Part shown: positions 1 to 10,626 of the stretch, one piece after another | How positions within the stretch are numbered: position 1 is the first letter of the stretch | Layout of the letters: the number at the start of each line of letters is the position of its first letter | From: Dicyema japonicum | Lineage: Eukaryota; Dicyemida; Rhombozoa; Dicyemidae | Length of the DNA stretch: 64,000 bases | Assembly: GCA_011109175.1 (NCBI GenBank) | Contig: RDEW01000005.1 | Coordinates: forward strand, 1,242,324-1,306,323 | Direction: 5' to 3' | Made by a program: the position numbers and the translations under genes | The notes under the pieces: generated by a model | Told to the model about the DNA's origin: nothing | What the model saw: the letters and a program-made list of their open reading frames with translations, nothing else | Databases searched by the model: none

Positions 1-1915
1 AGATTCTGTCCGCTATCATTCTGAAAGCTGATAAACTATTTATACCTCTTACAAGAAGTTCAATCCAAAACTATTATCACAAATTGTGTCACTCATCAAG
101 AAACGAGATGCGCTCAAGAGGAAAAGAACACAGACCAATAACTCTTTCTACTCCATACGTTCACTGATTACCAAATTATCCGAACTAACAACAAACTCAA
201 ATGGAGCCGCCTAGTTGGACGACTATGTCACAAAAAATTCTTGTGCCACATTTGGAAAACGCTATGAAAGATCAATAGCCTTATCAATGAGGAGGACCGC
301 GGAACTGAGGCCGTTACCCGCAACGCTTCGGAACCCGCACGCAAACTCGCAAACAAGATTATAAAGTACTACGTAATTTTTATCGTTCTACATTTGTTGA
401 ACAGCGCCGGCCACAACAAAAATTGTATTCCACCTTCTTCTCTCCGATGATGTTGACAAGGCTATTAAATTGCTACGTCCCACTCGTGCTTGTGGTCCCG
501 ACGGTATTTGAACTATTCACCTCAAACACCTTGGACCTCAGGCACGAGCCATACTATCAAGACTGTACAACGACTCTATCAACTACCATACGCTACCTAA
601 TATATGGAAAAACTCCCTGATTATGCCAATTCTAAAGCCTAGAAAACTAAAAGACTCTTCTTACCGCCCCATCTCAATAACTTGTGTTTTATCAAAATTA
701 CTGGAAAAGCTTGTGCTAATGCACATTTCTCCAGTTATACATCTACTAGAGTTTCAACATGGTTTCAGGGCAGACCGTTCGACAGCGACTCATTTGGGTT
801 CTATCTTCCAGTTTATTACTGACGGCTTCAACATGAGAACACACTTACGGACCTTAGTATTCATCGATATACAGAAGGCCTTTGATTCTGTTCTGAGGAA
901 ACTCCTAACGCAAAAGATTTTTAACTCGAACTTACAACCAAACATCAAGCTATGGCTGGAAAACTTCTTGATTGGACGACGCGGAAGGGTCCGGATTGAC
1001 AAAACCACTTCAAAATCAAGACTACTCCCCAATGGGGTCCCTAAGGCTCCCCTTTATCTCATCTCATTTTCAGCCTATTTCTACATGACCTACCTACTAC
1101 CAATGACCAGGACACTATGTTTTTATCATATGCGGACTACCTAATTATCGCTGCAAGAAATAAATCTCCTTCCATGGTTGTAGCAACTGTTCAGGCACAC
1201 CTAAACTGAATTTGTGACTTGCTATCTGCAAATATGTTATGTGTGTCATCATCCAAGTCTCAGTTCACATTATTTACTACGGACAGAAGGTTTAAAATGG
1301 ACTTGAGATATCCCTCGGAAACATTACCATCCCTTCTACGCGGACCCGGAAGATCCTTGGTGTAGTTTTCGATTTTCTGTTCACGTTCTCGAGTCACGTG
1401 GAGGAGGTGCTTGCAAGGGGTATTCGGAAATGGAACATTTTGAATGCGGTGATAAAGAAGAGTTCTTTCCCCCTGCTGCTTGCGTCAGCAAGGTCTATTA
1501 ACAAGTCATCGTACCTACCATTGAAAATTCCTGTTCCGCCTAGAGATTTGCGATTCCCCCTTGGAAAGTGGATCGTTTGAACTCCACCACGCGGAAAATT
1601 ATGCATCACACGGATATCCCAATGGCGACCTTGTTTTCGATGAGGCATCGTTGAAAAATGGCCAGGGTTTCCTACGTTTCTGCAAGGACTGGGAAACCCA
1701 CTCAAGGAAAAGGTGGCTCATGCTGAGGAATTTCTTTCGGTAATAAAAAAGTGCACGCCGATTGAAATCCTTTGCAGAAGGAAAAAAAGCCGCTTCCGGA
1801 ATCAGTTGGATCATCAGAAGACCAAATGAGTTCGGATGTTGTTGGAGGCTGAGATCACCTAATTAGTTAGTTTTGACCTATCTTTCCTGGTGGCCTTGGA
1901 GTTAAATAAATAAAT
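1..1915 (+). pseudogene. Decayed Jockey/CR1-like LINE, reverse transcriptase to 3' end
   Basis: The region reads, with several frame breaks, as the second half of a non-LTR retrotransposon pol gene. From about 485 the phrase ACGPDGI marks the start of the RT domain, followed at 623-1060 by SYRPISITCVLSKLLEKL, FQHGFRADRST, a fingers/palm segment with FIDIQKAFDSV (motif A) and LPNGVPKAPL where QGSPL would be expected. The YADD motif is eroded (HMRTT/YADYLII around 1130). The C-terminus near 1850 ends in LLEAEIT and a stop, and a TTAAATAAATAAATC tail follows at about 1902-1915. The same ending recurs at 6.3, 18.2, 27.9 and 32.7 kb, so it is a family signature. Stops and frameshifts make it dead. 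Confidence 0.8.
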
Positions 1916-2599
1916 CTTCTCTTCTTAATAGTTTGTTATTCGTTACAGCCGTATCCGTACTGATAATCGTGTCTACACGAATCTCCACAAATTCATTTGC
2001 GACAACAGATTGTACTGAATGGGTCTTCAGTTTCTTAATTTTTCATATTCCATATTGACAGCAGAGATGTAGGTGTGAACATCTGACCACTTCATTATGT
2101 TGCCTGAGATATGAGCTATTCAGCTTTCTCCCACACCAACTTTGCTGAGTTACAATTTCCGCACTTAGTTTCCTACAGCCATTTTCTTGAGTTCACTCAC
2201 AGATATAGCAGTACTGAATCTGCCACTGCAGAGCTCGCCAAGTATGGCCAACCATTCCAGGGCATTCGAGATAGCCTGCTACGTACCTGCAGGACTACCC
2301 GCCTCGCCCATTCTTTTGGGTCATCTGCCACAATTCATACCATCAGGTAACGCAAGTGACCTTTCTCCTTTTTTCTCTTCAACATTTTTGCCAACTAGAG
2401 AGAATTTTAACGCCACCGAATCGAAAGCACGTTGCATGTTATTATCCTGTGATAGACAATAAAAAGTAATGATTTTTTTCCTCCAAGTTTTTCTAATTTG
2501 GGCCAGATAGGATTCGAACCCAAACATTGATACTTTTTTATTTCAAAATTTGTGTTTCCGGTATCTCCCGTGTGGACTAGAAATTAAATCATCGTGCGT
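1916..2599. other. Intergenic, no gene seen
   Basis: AT-rich spacer. Around 2500-2525 a reverse-oriented tRNA B-box-like string (GGATTCGAACCC) occurs without a partner acceptor stem, so it is probably a SINE scrap and not a tRNA gene. Confidence 0.5.
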
Positions 2600-2795
2600 A
2601 GAGTGGTGCAGTGTAACGAGTGCTGTGCAAGAAACCTGATTGTCCCCTAGTTCAAATCTCGATGCTTACATTCCGACTGAAGGTTCCGTAATCTACGATG
2701 CTTTGGTTTTACGAGAGACGCCGTCATCAGTGAACATCTCACTGCGGAACCAGATCGTCTACAAAAGAACTCACACCCAACAAAAAGAAAAGATT
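2600..2795 (+). repeat. SINE A copy 1 (tRNA-derived, 3'-truncated)
   Basis: About 195 bp homologous to the copies at 27.6, 30.9, 44.3 and 51.8 kb. It has an A-box-like head (GTGGTGCAGTGTAACGAGTG), a B-box-like AGTTCAAATCTC, then the conserved body with TCTACGATGC, GACGCCGTCATCAGTGAAC and an ACTCACACCCAAC stretch ending in an A-rich run. The 3' third present in the 44.3-kb copy is missing. Confidence 0.75.
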
Positions 2796-2989
2796 TTTTT
2801 GAGGAGATAAAGATATTAAGTGTAATAGAACCACGTCACAGTGCACCAGAACTACGGTACCCACTCAATCTTTCCATTAATTAACCTAACTGATTTAGTA
2901 GAATCATAAGGGAGAAAAGGAAGAGAGCTTTTAAGTCGCTCCTGTATACACGAAAGTTAAATGTTAGCCGTGATACCTACCCGTTCATC

Positions 2990-4620
2990 TTCAAGGGAGT
3001 TATTCTACTTTAGATGCGAGGATGGTTCTTCTCTCCGATGAGGTAGAAAATCTTATCACGAAGATTGGTCCGGGTTCTCATGCTATACGACAGTTATTAA
3101 CTCCGACCTTGCTAGATTGTAGAGGGCCGACCGTCCTCAGACACAGGATTTCGATGTTCACTGTAAGTCCCGGGTAGAAGAAAACTTCTTGTAGAATTAT
3201 TGATAATTGATTCGGTGATAAAAGCCAAGAATCCGACCCATCTCTAAGGAGGAAGTACCTAGAACGTAGTTGTGATAGGATCCTCCTTTTTTCTTTTTCG
3301 AGAGTAGTCTCCGAGTCATCCACCAATTGGAGGAGGTCATCTAGCAGTTCTTTCCAAACCAGTCTTCGGATAGTTTTAGTAAAGATGTGGTCGTGCATTG
3401 TCTGACTCGGTTTTATCGGGAAGTGATGAGGAATTTTAGCCAATTTACGAAACATGTGTTTTATGGTCTGAATTATCTTTCTGCAGTTCTTATGTGAGCC
3501 AGTTGAAGTGGTCGGACGGTGTGAATTTATTGCATAATTGTTCGAAGGGTTCCATTTTGGACTCTGAAGTTTTTGCATATTGGAGCCTGCAAGGGATGAG
3601 GCCAGGAGGGGCTCGCGTAGTTCAAGGTGGTTTTGATATATTTTTTGTAGATTATTCTGAAAGTTTCCTTGTCCTGGCAAAATATGGATCCGGCCACCGA
3701 GCGGAGGGGGTTAATTTTCTTGTTTGCTTTTGCAACAACGTGGTCCACGTAGGAGGAGAATGCATGGCATTGGTCCCAGGATTTTCAGGTGTTTCGAGAT
3801 GAAGATGACTTTTCCGAAGATTTTCAGGTCCACTTTGATGTTTAACTGACGTGTGTCGGAAGTGAATACTGTGACCCTGGACTTGGAGGGGGAGTGGTGA
3901 TTGGTTAATAGCCAAGAGTCTAAAGAATACAAATGTGTTTGGAGGCGGGAGGAGGCGGAGGTAATATTTCTATTCCGATCCGCAAGGATCAAGTCATTCG
4001 CATAGGACAAGACTAACGTATTTTCCAGCTCGAATATGCTACTCAGATGGAGGTAAACAAGCCGGAGAGAGGACAGATCCTTGTGGCACTCCGTTTGGGA
4101 GGTAGCGAGTATGAGATTTCTATGACAGAATAAAAGTACGTCCCATTTTGCCAGAGAAAAATGATTTCAGCAATCTCTTTGTGAATAGAGGAATACTCGA
4201 TGTGGTTATCTTGTTGTAAACAACCTGCCTGCAGGTCCTGTCAAAGGCCTTAGAAATGTCAATGAAAGCCAAGACAGTTGAATCCATCTGCAATTAAGTC
4301 AGTTGACTTGGTTAAATGAGTTGAGGTTGAATTCTTGAGGCGGAAGCTGTGGGGAGAGTTGAACAGGTTTAGGTGAAGGTATATACAGTTGAGAATGTAT
4401 CTTTCAAGGATCTTTGATACAACACAGAGGAGGGAAATTGATTGAAAAGATCCTGGGTCGTGCGGGTCCTTGTTAGGTTTAAGAGTTGGAATAATTGTCG
4501 ATTGTTTCCATAACAGGCACAAATACTGAATTCAAGGACGTTTGGAAAATGTCCGTAAGGACCCGCAGTCTATATGGCCCAAGATTTTTTAGATTATATA
4601 TGTATATTCCGCCTGGGCCT
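2990..4620 (-). pseudogene. Decayed Jockey/CR1-like LINE (RT and C-terminal domain)
   Basis: Reading the minus strand from about 4,600 downwards gives KQSTIIPTLKPNKDPHDP, then SISLLCVVSKILERYILN and SPHSFRLKNSTSTHL, all RT fingers motifs. A YAND..LADRN segment near 4,000 stands for the catalytic YADD. The thumb (IKTTLNYASPSWPHPL, VQNGTLRTI) lies at about 3,540-3,640 and a longest open stretch of 200 codons (3,078-3,680) covers the C-terminal region with LSQLRSRYFLL. Several frameshifts. Its 5' half (endonuclease) is not seen here. Host strand and motif order match the 1-1.9 kb copy, so both belong to one clade. Confidence 0.75.
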
Positions 4621-5090
4621 TTTATGGGGGAGTTCTATATATTCATTATCAGGGCACAGAGGGGGTTCAGTTTGCCGACATGGTTTGATTTATTTACATT
4701 TATCTGACAAAAATTAATCTAATGGGCCATTAGGTCGCCTGTTTATTTTTGAAATGATTTAGTATGGTGACGTTTGTTTGTTCCAGATTTGTTGGAGGTT
4801 GTATGCGTCTGTCCATTGTAATTACCAAATGTTTTTTTGTTAATTAATTCGGTTGGCTTAATCCAATGGTCCAGACGTGAGCCAAACTCTTTCAAACTCG
4901 ACCTTTTGTTTTGGAGAATGTAATCGGAGATCGTCCGCTTAATGCTGCGTAGTCTGCAGGCTGAGTTGGTGTCCCGGACGCTGCTCTTTTTTCTAGCGCG
5001 CCTCTCTATAATATTTTTTTAAATTAAAGAAATAATTTCACTTTTTTATTAGGCAACCAATAATTTAATTCGGTTTTCAACTACTCGATT
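4621..5090. other. Spacer, possibly further LINE remnant
   Basis: No open frame or motif could be supported. It may be upstream pol sequence of the minus-strand LINE at 3.0-4.6 kb, but similarity was not clear enough to call. Confidence 0.3.
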
Positions 5091-5094
5091 AACC

Positions 5095-6345
5095 AGAATG
5101 TGATACCATTAGTATGGAAACAGGCACTAATACGTCCAATCCTAAAACCAGGAAGACCGAGAGATGACCCAGCCTTTTAGACCGGTGTCACTACTATGTT
5201 CCATGTCAAAATCCTGGAGAGGCTTGTGCTGGAGAATAAAAGAATTTTACCAGAAAGGCCTTTTCAACATGGATTCAAAATAAGAGATCCACGTTACATA
5301 CTTGCAAACATTGACCGACTTCATTCGAGTCAGATCCACAACCAAGCCGAGACACTTTAAAACACTGCTCTGTTCGATTGACATACATAAAGCTTTTGAC
5401 TCAGTCTCGAGGAAAATTCTATCGAGAAAAATATTTCAATCGGAGATCCAGGGAAGCTAAAGCTTTGAATCACTAACTTCCTAAGTAAACGAAGGGGATG
5501 TGTTTGCCTCGGAGGTCTGAAATCAATCTCACGGCTCCTCCCTAACGGAGTCTCTCAAGGATCTCCTTTATCCCCTGCTCTGTTTGACCTCTTTCTAGCT
5601 GATCTCCCGACTCTTGAATCTGATAATGATGTTCTACTTTCCTATGCAGATGATATTGTGTTTGGCTTCGCGAGATCAGGACATCCAGAAGGCCACAGAA
5701 TGATTAAAATTAACCTGGACAGGCTTAATCCCTGGATAATGGAAAACCGACTCGTGGTGAATGCAGAGAAGTCGTCTACGTCACTATTTACTTCTGACAA
5801 AAGATTGGGAAGGAAAACAGTCAACTTGAAGTTAAACAAGGTCGATACCCTTTTCAACAGATGTCAAAGGAACTTGGGTGTGACAATTGATATGCATCTC
5901 TGGTTGACACACACGTAGAAAACATTCTATTGAAATGCGAGAAGAAACTGAACGTATTGAAAAATTTATCGGGAATATGGAAGAGTGGTACTCACCCAGT
6001 CTTGATGAACGTGTACAAACAGTACATCGAGCCATGTTTCTCATATGCATGCGCCTCGTGGGGACAGTCCATATCTTGGATATAGGAAAATTGAGAAAAT
6101 ACAAAAGCGGCCTTACAGAGTAACGGAGCGTTGGATTTGTGAAGATCACAGAACCGGACCTACGCCTCTGGAGGCTCTTATGAGACTAGACTCCAGATCA
6201 CGGGAAGGTGGCCCTGAAAATTCAGACAGCCGTCCTGTACGTTCATGCGCAGGTACGAAGGAAGAACACCGGGCAAAGATGAGGTCTCTGTTAGAATACA
6301 TCGAGATCACGTGATAATTAGTTTTACCGTCTTGAATTAAAAAAA
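5095..6345 (+). pseudogene. Jockey/CR1-like LINE remnant with readable RT
   Basis: RT begins with VWKQALIRPILKPGRPRDDP at about 5,110 and continues with KILERLVLENKR, FQHGFKIRDP, then LLPNGVSQGSPLSPALFDLF and LLSYADDIVFG at 5,545-5,660 (motifs B' and the YADD catalytic site, intact). Thumb sequence follows at 5,680-5,910. The C-terminus ends in MRSLLEYIEIT and a stop at about 6,314. Multiple in-frame stops (for example around 5,360-5,470) show it is inactive. This is the best preserved RT of its family in the window. Confidence 0.85.
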
Positions 6346-6999
6346 CCCCTCAGATATGCACAGAAAATGTATAAAACTTTTACTTTAAGAAAAAATTAAA
6401 ATCATTGACTGATAATAAATTTCGACAATTTTACGAACAATTAACGATATAAAAAAGAGAGAAATAGTATAAGACTAAATTGACACATAAAAGCAATGAA
6501 TTTAATATGTCCTGAAATGCTTGATAATTCTTTAAATCTTGTAGGTGAAGTTAAAGAGACGCGATATTAATGTGGTAAAAGTAACTAAGAATGTTATTCA
6601 GCTCTTTAAGTATTGAAAAATATTTTAAACATTCTGAATTGGTTGAATGGAATGGAGGGGTTTAAAGCTTTGAAGAGCAAATAGGGTTAACAACACACTT
6701 GATAATTGGTTTATCAAAAATACATTTTCCTTTATCACTCCTTCTAATCGCTAAATCCTCCTAACCATCAGTTTTTTCGAATTCCCAAAATTGGCAGTTA
6801 AAAGAGCACTCAATATAAGGACCTTGATAAATAGTTAAAAGAGCACTCAATATAAGGACCTTGAATCGCCACTCTGACAATAGGTATCGAGATAAGCTAT
6901 GTATTCGTTGAAGTGTTTTATTCCGGAATTATCTGAACGGAAATTTTGACAGCAGAGTGCGAAAAGCACTGTTCAATTTCTGTTCGAGTTTTGACCGAA
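6346..6999. other. AT-rich spacer with two short direct repeats
   Basis: No gene seen. It carries an 88-bp segment (6,613-6,700) repeated almost exactly at 8,951-9,038, and a local 32-bp direct repeat with 37-bp period at 6,796-6,864 (AGTTAAAAGAGCACTCAATA is the shared start). Confidence 0.6.
6796..6864. repeat. 32-bp tandem direct repeat, 37-bp period
   Basis: Two identical 32-bp copies at 6,796-6,827 and 6,833-6,864 separated by 5 bp. Seen directly. Confidence 0.9.
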
Positions 7000-7860
7000 A
7001 TCCGCGTTTGCTATTGAAGGTCTTTTAGCTAATCGACTTTGATTGAATCCTTTGACCTTCAATAATATCGGTCTGTGATCAGAAGGAAGGTCATACACCA
7101 CTGACCAGGACGTCTAGAGAGCAAATGGAGATATCAGGGAGTTTTTAGATTCGTCTGTTCGTAAAGTTGTACGTGTATGTTGGAGATGGTCATTTTAGGA
7201 CGATGAGGATTTTAATCTCCGACGAGACATGCTTTTTTCGTTGATCCAGTTTCCATCGACAGAAGATTCCTGCCATTAAAGTTCCCGCACACGATTATGT
7301 TCTTCAGGGACAAGATCCATGAGAGGTCAAGCTAGTATCCTTTGGAACAACTGGGAGGAGGGGGATTATACAGGTTTATGATTGTGTACACATTAGTGTT
7401 GATTGTTATCACCATCGAGATGACTCCAAATGGGCATCAAATAGAAATGTTGAGGGTGTTGATTAGGTTGTGTTAGTGAAGAGGATACTGTCACAAAAAA
7501 GTGTGATAACCCCTCCCCCATTTGTTCCATTAGGACGGTCCCTGCAAATGGATGAGTATTTCTTGAATTGAATCAAGCATTAGGACGTGGTGGTAACAAT
7601 CGACTTTCCGTATTAATCCTATATCCACCTCGTGAGAGGATAAAAATTCCATAGGTTCGTCTCGTTTTCGAGAGATTCCGTTGATGTTTGGTTGCAGAAT
7701 TGTTAGGTATTCAGATTGGCGGGTTAAGTTCGATGTCTCCGAGAGGGCAAAAGACTTATTGAATGGGCTAAGCGCCACCTTGAGATTACCCAAAAGGATC
7801 CAATTGAGAAGATCCCACGGGGAAGAAATTTTGATCTTTTGGCCATCACCAGTTTTTCTA
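7000..7860 (-). pseudogene. LINE apurinic-type endonuclease domain remnant
   Basis: On the minus strand from about 7,700 the frame reads LTILQPNINGISRKRDEP and FLSSHEVDIGLI, the N-terminal strand of the APE-like endonuclease of Jockey/CR1-type LINEs. Further on, with frame changes, come VYTIINL, SPSSQLFQ and GRNLLSMETGSTKKA, where the GDFNAHH..W.. region is expected. No catalytic His can be confirmed. It is probably the missing 5' half of one of the RT remnants nearby. Confidence 0.6.
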
Positions 7861-7864
7861 AGTC

Positions 7865-8230
7865 GGGTTATGTTTTAACAACTTTGATGTCATTTGACAC
7901 ATCCAATCTATTGCGGAATTTTGATTTGATGGTAAGTAGTGCTGAAACATTAGTGCTGACAGTTTCACAAAACAAGAATTCATCTTCAAAATCTTTGTCA
8001 GGTATATAACGAAACTTAGATAAGTTGGCAATATCCGTGCTTTTATCAATTTGGATAGCAAAAATTGGAACATTGAATTTTATTCTTTGCGATTACAAAA
8101 TATTCTTGGGGAGATCATTTATTCTTTTAATAACAGTATCACTGGAAAGTGAAATATGCTTCAGAATATGAAGGTCAGAACTTCCTAACATGTTGGAAAT
8201 GATATCTCTGTAACAATTATTATTAATAAA
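7865..8230 (-). pseudogene. hAT-family transposase fragment (ZBED5/SCAND3-like)
   Basis: One minus-strand frame (about 8,085 to 7,875) reads FNVPIFAIQIDKSTDIANLS, then RYIPDKDFEDEFLFCETVS and TNVSALLTIKSKFRNRLDV. This matches the first catalytic block of hAT transposases of the ZBED5/ZMYM6/SCAND3 type, where FAIQLDESTD carries the first catalytic Asp. Upstream (8,090-8,215) HILKHISLSSDTVIKRIND fits the preceding helix. No downstream catalytic residues are present, so it is a fragment. Confidence 0.65.
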
Positions 8231-8389
8231 AAGCACTTTCACATAACCAAAGAACTTACATTAACTAAAGTCCCGTTTGTGCCACACGTTTCTTCTAGGT
8301 CTTCTGCAGATTTAAGATTTCTTCTAATCCCATTAAGATCCTTGTTCAAGCTACGGGTAGAGTGACTCTGGGTCTTCCTCTGAATGATA

Positions 8390-8545
8390 GTTTGTTCTCA
8401 TTGTTAAAGTAATTGTCCATTATTATATTTGCAGGGGACCAACTGGTTCGAGCATGGAGGGGTGTCCGGCAGAGTCCAAAGCTCGCCTAACGATTTCTTT
8501 CAAGGCCATGTGTCTGGGAAATCTGCCTGCACAAGTCCATGTATA
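8390..8545 (-). pseudogene. Fragment of REL-type non-LTR element
   Basis: Minus strand reads [18 protein letters not shown] and HPSMLEPVG. This is the linker just before the PD-(D/E)XK-like endonuclease of the element at 22.6-25.7 kb and of the fragment at 50.7-51.0 kb (LNDVIVRALKATGFPSQLEP). The RPDG motif itself is not present. Confidence 0.5.
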
Positions 8546-9145
8546 TCTAATGTTTTTACGTTTTGCCAAAAACTTTAGTCAAAATTTAACTGTGATATAG
8601 TCATAAATGTAGTTTATAGATTGATACGAGCGTTTCTTGATTTTTGCTCATGGTCATATTTTGCAAAATTGGTTTTAAAACATTTGACTAAAATATAGAA
8701 CAAACCCAGATCAAATTTAGGCTTTAAGATGGCAATACTCTCCCTATGCGGCCTTCTGCCGAGTGTTTGATACTTTAATATTTTAAAACAAATTTATTTA
8801 AACAAAAAAATTAAGCAAGACCAGAGTCCTTGGAAGCAAACTCGCCTCAAAAAGGTGTGAGCCACGGGAGGGACTCTGGTTGAGGCAGAGGCTCGAAATG
8901 GCGATTATCAGAAATAACGCCTTCGCCATTCTGTCGTCCTAATTAAGTGTTGAAAAATATTTTAAACATTCTGAATTGGTTGAATGGAATGGAGGGGTTT
9001 AAAGCTTTGAAGAGCAAATAGGGTTAACAACAAACTTGAAAAATACATTTAATAAAACTTCGCCTCGTGGAGGTGAGCCACATCGAAATTTTATTACAAT
9101 TCATTCGATGATTTTTTATTGTTCCGCTCGCTGGTGAAACGTTTG
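8546..9145. other. Spacer with hairpin and duplicated 88-bp segment
   Basis: No gene seen. A 9-bp inverted pair CCAGAGTCC / GGACTCTGG encloses about 45 bp near 8,821-8,880. The second copy of the 88-bp repeat is at 8,951-9,038. Confidence 0.5.
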
Positions 9146-9260
9146 GTTCCCTTGCGCCTGCGACGCTGGAATTCTTGAGTCTTCTAGGGAATCGGATTTC
9201 TGCACGAACGGGAGATCCCCATGAATGCTGCTAGCTATTTGAGCGAATAATGCTGGACTT
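9145..9260 (+). repeat. Repeat family E, copy 1
   Basis: Shares TAGGGAATCGG, GAGATC[CT]CCATGAA and CTATTTGAGCGAAT with copies at 40.35-40.49 kb (inverted), 52.13-52.29 kb and 53.59-53.78 kb. The inverse strand contains a B-box-like ATTCGATTCCC in the 40.4-kb copy, so a tRNA-derived SINE is possible. Confidence 0.6.
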
Positions 9261-9454
9261 TCATTCTTTTGCGACAAATATTAATCTGGAAAATAAACAA
9301 CGTTGAGAATTAATTTCTTATTGACTCAAAAAAATCATCAAACTCATCCATTGAAGTCATTAATCTTCCTATGTGGGGAACATACCAGATTCCGTTCCGC
9401 TTTCACCTACACCTCTTGCTGGGACAATACTCTAATTTTGAATTTCTTCAAATC

Positions 9455-9600
9455 AGTACATAAGGTGTCCTGTTTAGTGTTCAAAGCGATCCCTCTGACG
9501 CTGAAAATTTTAATCGAAAAAGAAGTTGAGTAGACAGACTGAGAATACGATAAAGATATTATAGAAAGCTGTTGACCACTCAACCAGCAGGAGAAATAAG
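9455..9600 (+). repeat. Repeat family F, copy 1
   Basis: About 145 bp similar to 50,290-50,445: shared landmarks include AAGGT[GT]TCCTGTTT, GACAGACTGAGA and GACCACTCAACCA/CACCACTCAACCA. No coding content recognised. Confidence 0.6.
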
Positions 9601-10626
9601 ATAATTATTATTAGTTTAGGAATATTTCCTGACAGGTTATCCACCGTGTTCTTTCAATTTTGCACTGGAGGAGATTTGAACATCTTGTGAAGCTTCTTTT
9701 GTTCAAAACTTAGGGTTTCTAACGTCTCTGAGTTCGTCATCTCATTCATGTCCACGTGAAAAAGTAAAACAAGGGCTTTTATCCATCATAAAGTTAAGTA
9801 GACATTCTGCGTATTAGAGGTCCCCACCGCAACCTCCAGACCAATATAATGAAATCCAAATATCTCCCCGATTTTCAACCAATAGCCATCAGCAAAGTTA
9901 AGAAACCCTGAACGGATGTTTTTTTATTATCGCGAAATTAAGCAAGTTCATCTTAGGATAGATAAGAAGTTCAATCCATATACCATCAGTACTTGATGTG
10001 AAAGTGGGAGATCTCTGGGAACGACCTGTTTGGGTGGCGCGTTTCCAAACGGTCGCGATCTTCCTACATGTTAGTGATGTTGAAGTTAACAAGTATATAA
10101 GTAGGGTCAAAAATAAAAGATAGTTTGAATTACATAGGTCCTGTCTCTAAGGGGCTGCACTCCTCACTGGGGTCCCTCCTTAACCAGTCAATTATATAAC
10201 CAAGTTCTTTTGATATTCCAGAATTTTGTTTATACTTGATATCCTTCGTTTTCCTTGGGGTATATCTCCCAAGATTTTATTTATTTGAATTGCTCGTGGT
10301 GTTTTCCATATTTCAATTGACTCCAAAGCCATCATAGTTAGACTTTAAATCAACATGGCCTTTGCATTTTTGTGCTCACTCCATGCCCTTAAATCTCACG
10401 GTTATAAATACCAAAATATTAAAAATTTTCAGTTTACTAACATATATTTAATTTTATCGAAAATTATAAGGATAATAAAAATATTAAAAATTGGTTATTA
10501 AAATAATAAATTAGACAACAAATAATCTCATAAATTAGAATAAGTAATCAATTCCCTAGATTTTCTATCAATATCATTACAGTAAACCAACACCCTCTCA
10601 CTACTCTCAACCTACGATACAAACAC
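9601..10626. other. Intergenic between repeats and NSF
   Basis: No gene recognised. A stretch near 9,690-9,790 resembles 27,190-27,300 (GTCTCTGAGTTCGTCA against GTCTCTCGAGTTCGTCA), so it probably holds another weak repeat. The last 200 bp upstream of the NSF stop are AT-rich 3' flank. Confidence 0.4.

Noticed and set aside
2490-2530. tRNA gene on the minus strand (TTCGAA B box)
   Set aside because: The acceptor stem cannot pair and no anticodon arm could be placed; more likely a SINE remnant.
8821-8880. Hairpin CCAGAGTCC/GGACTCTGG as a structured RNA gene
   Set aside because: Only 9 bp with a long loop and no second stem or promoter.
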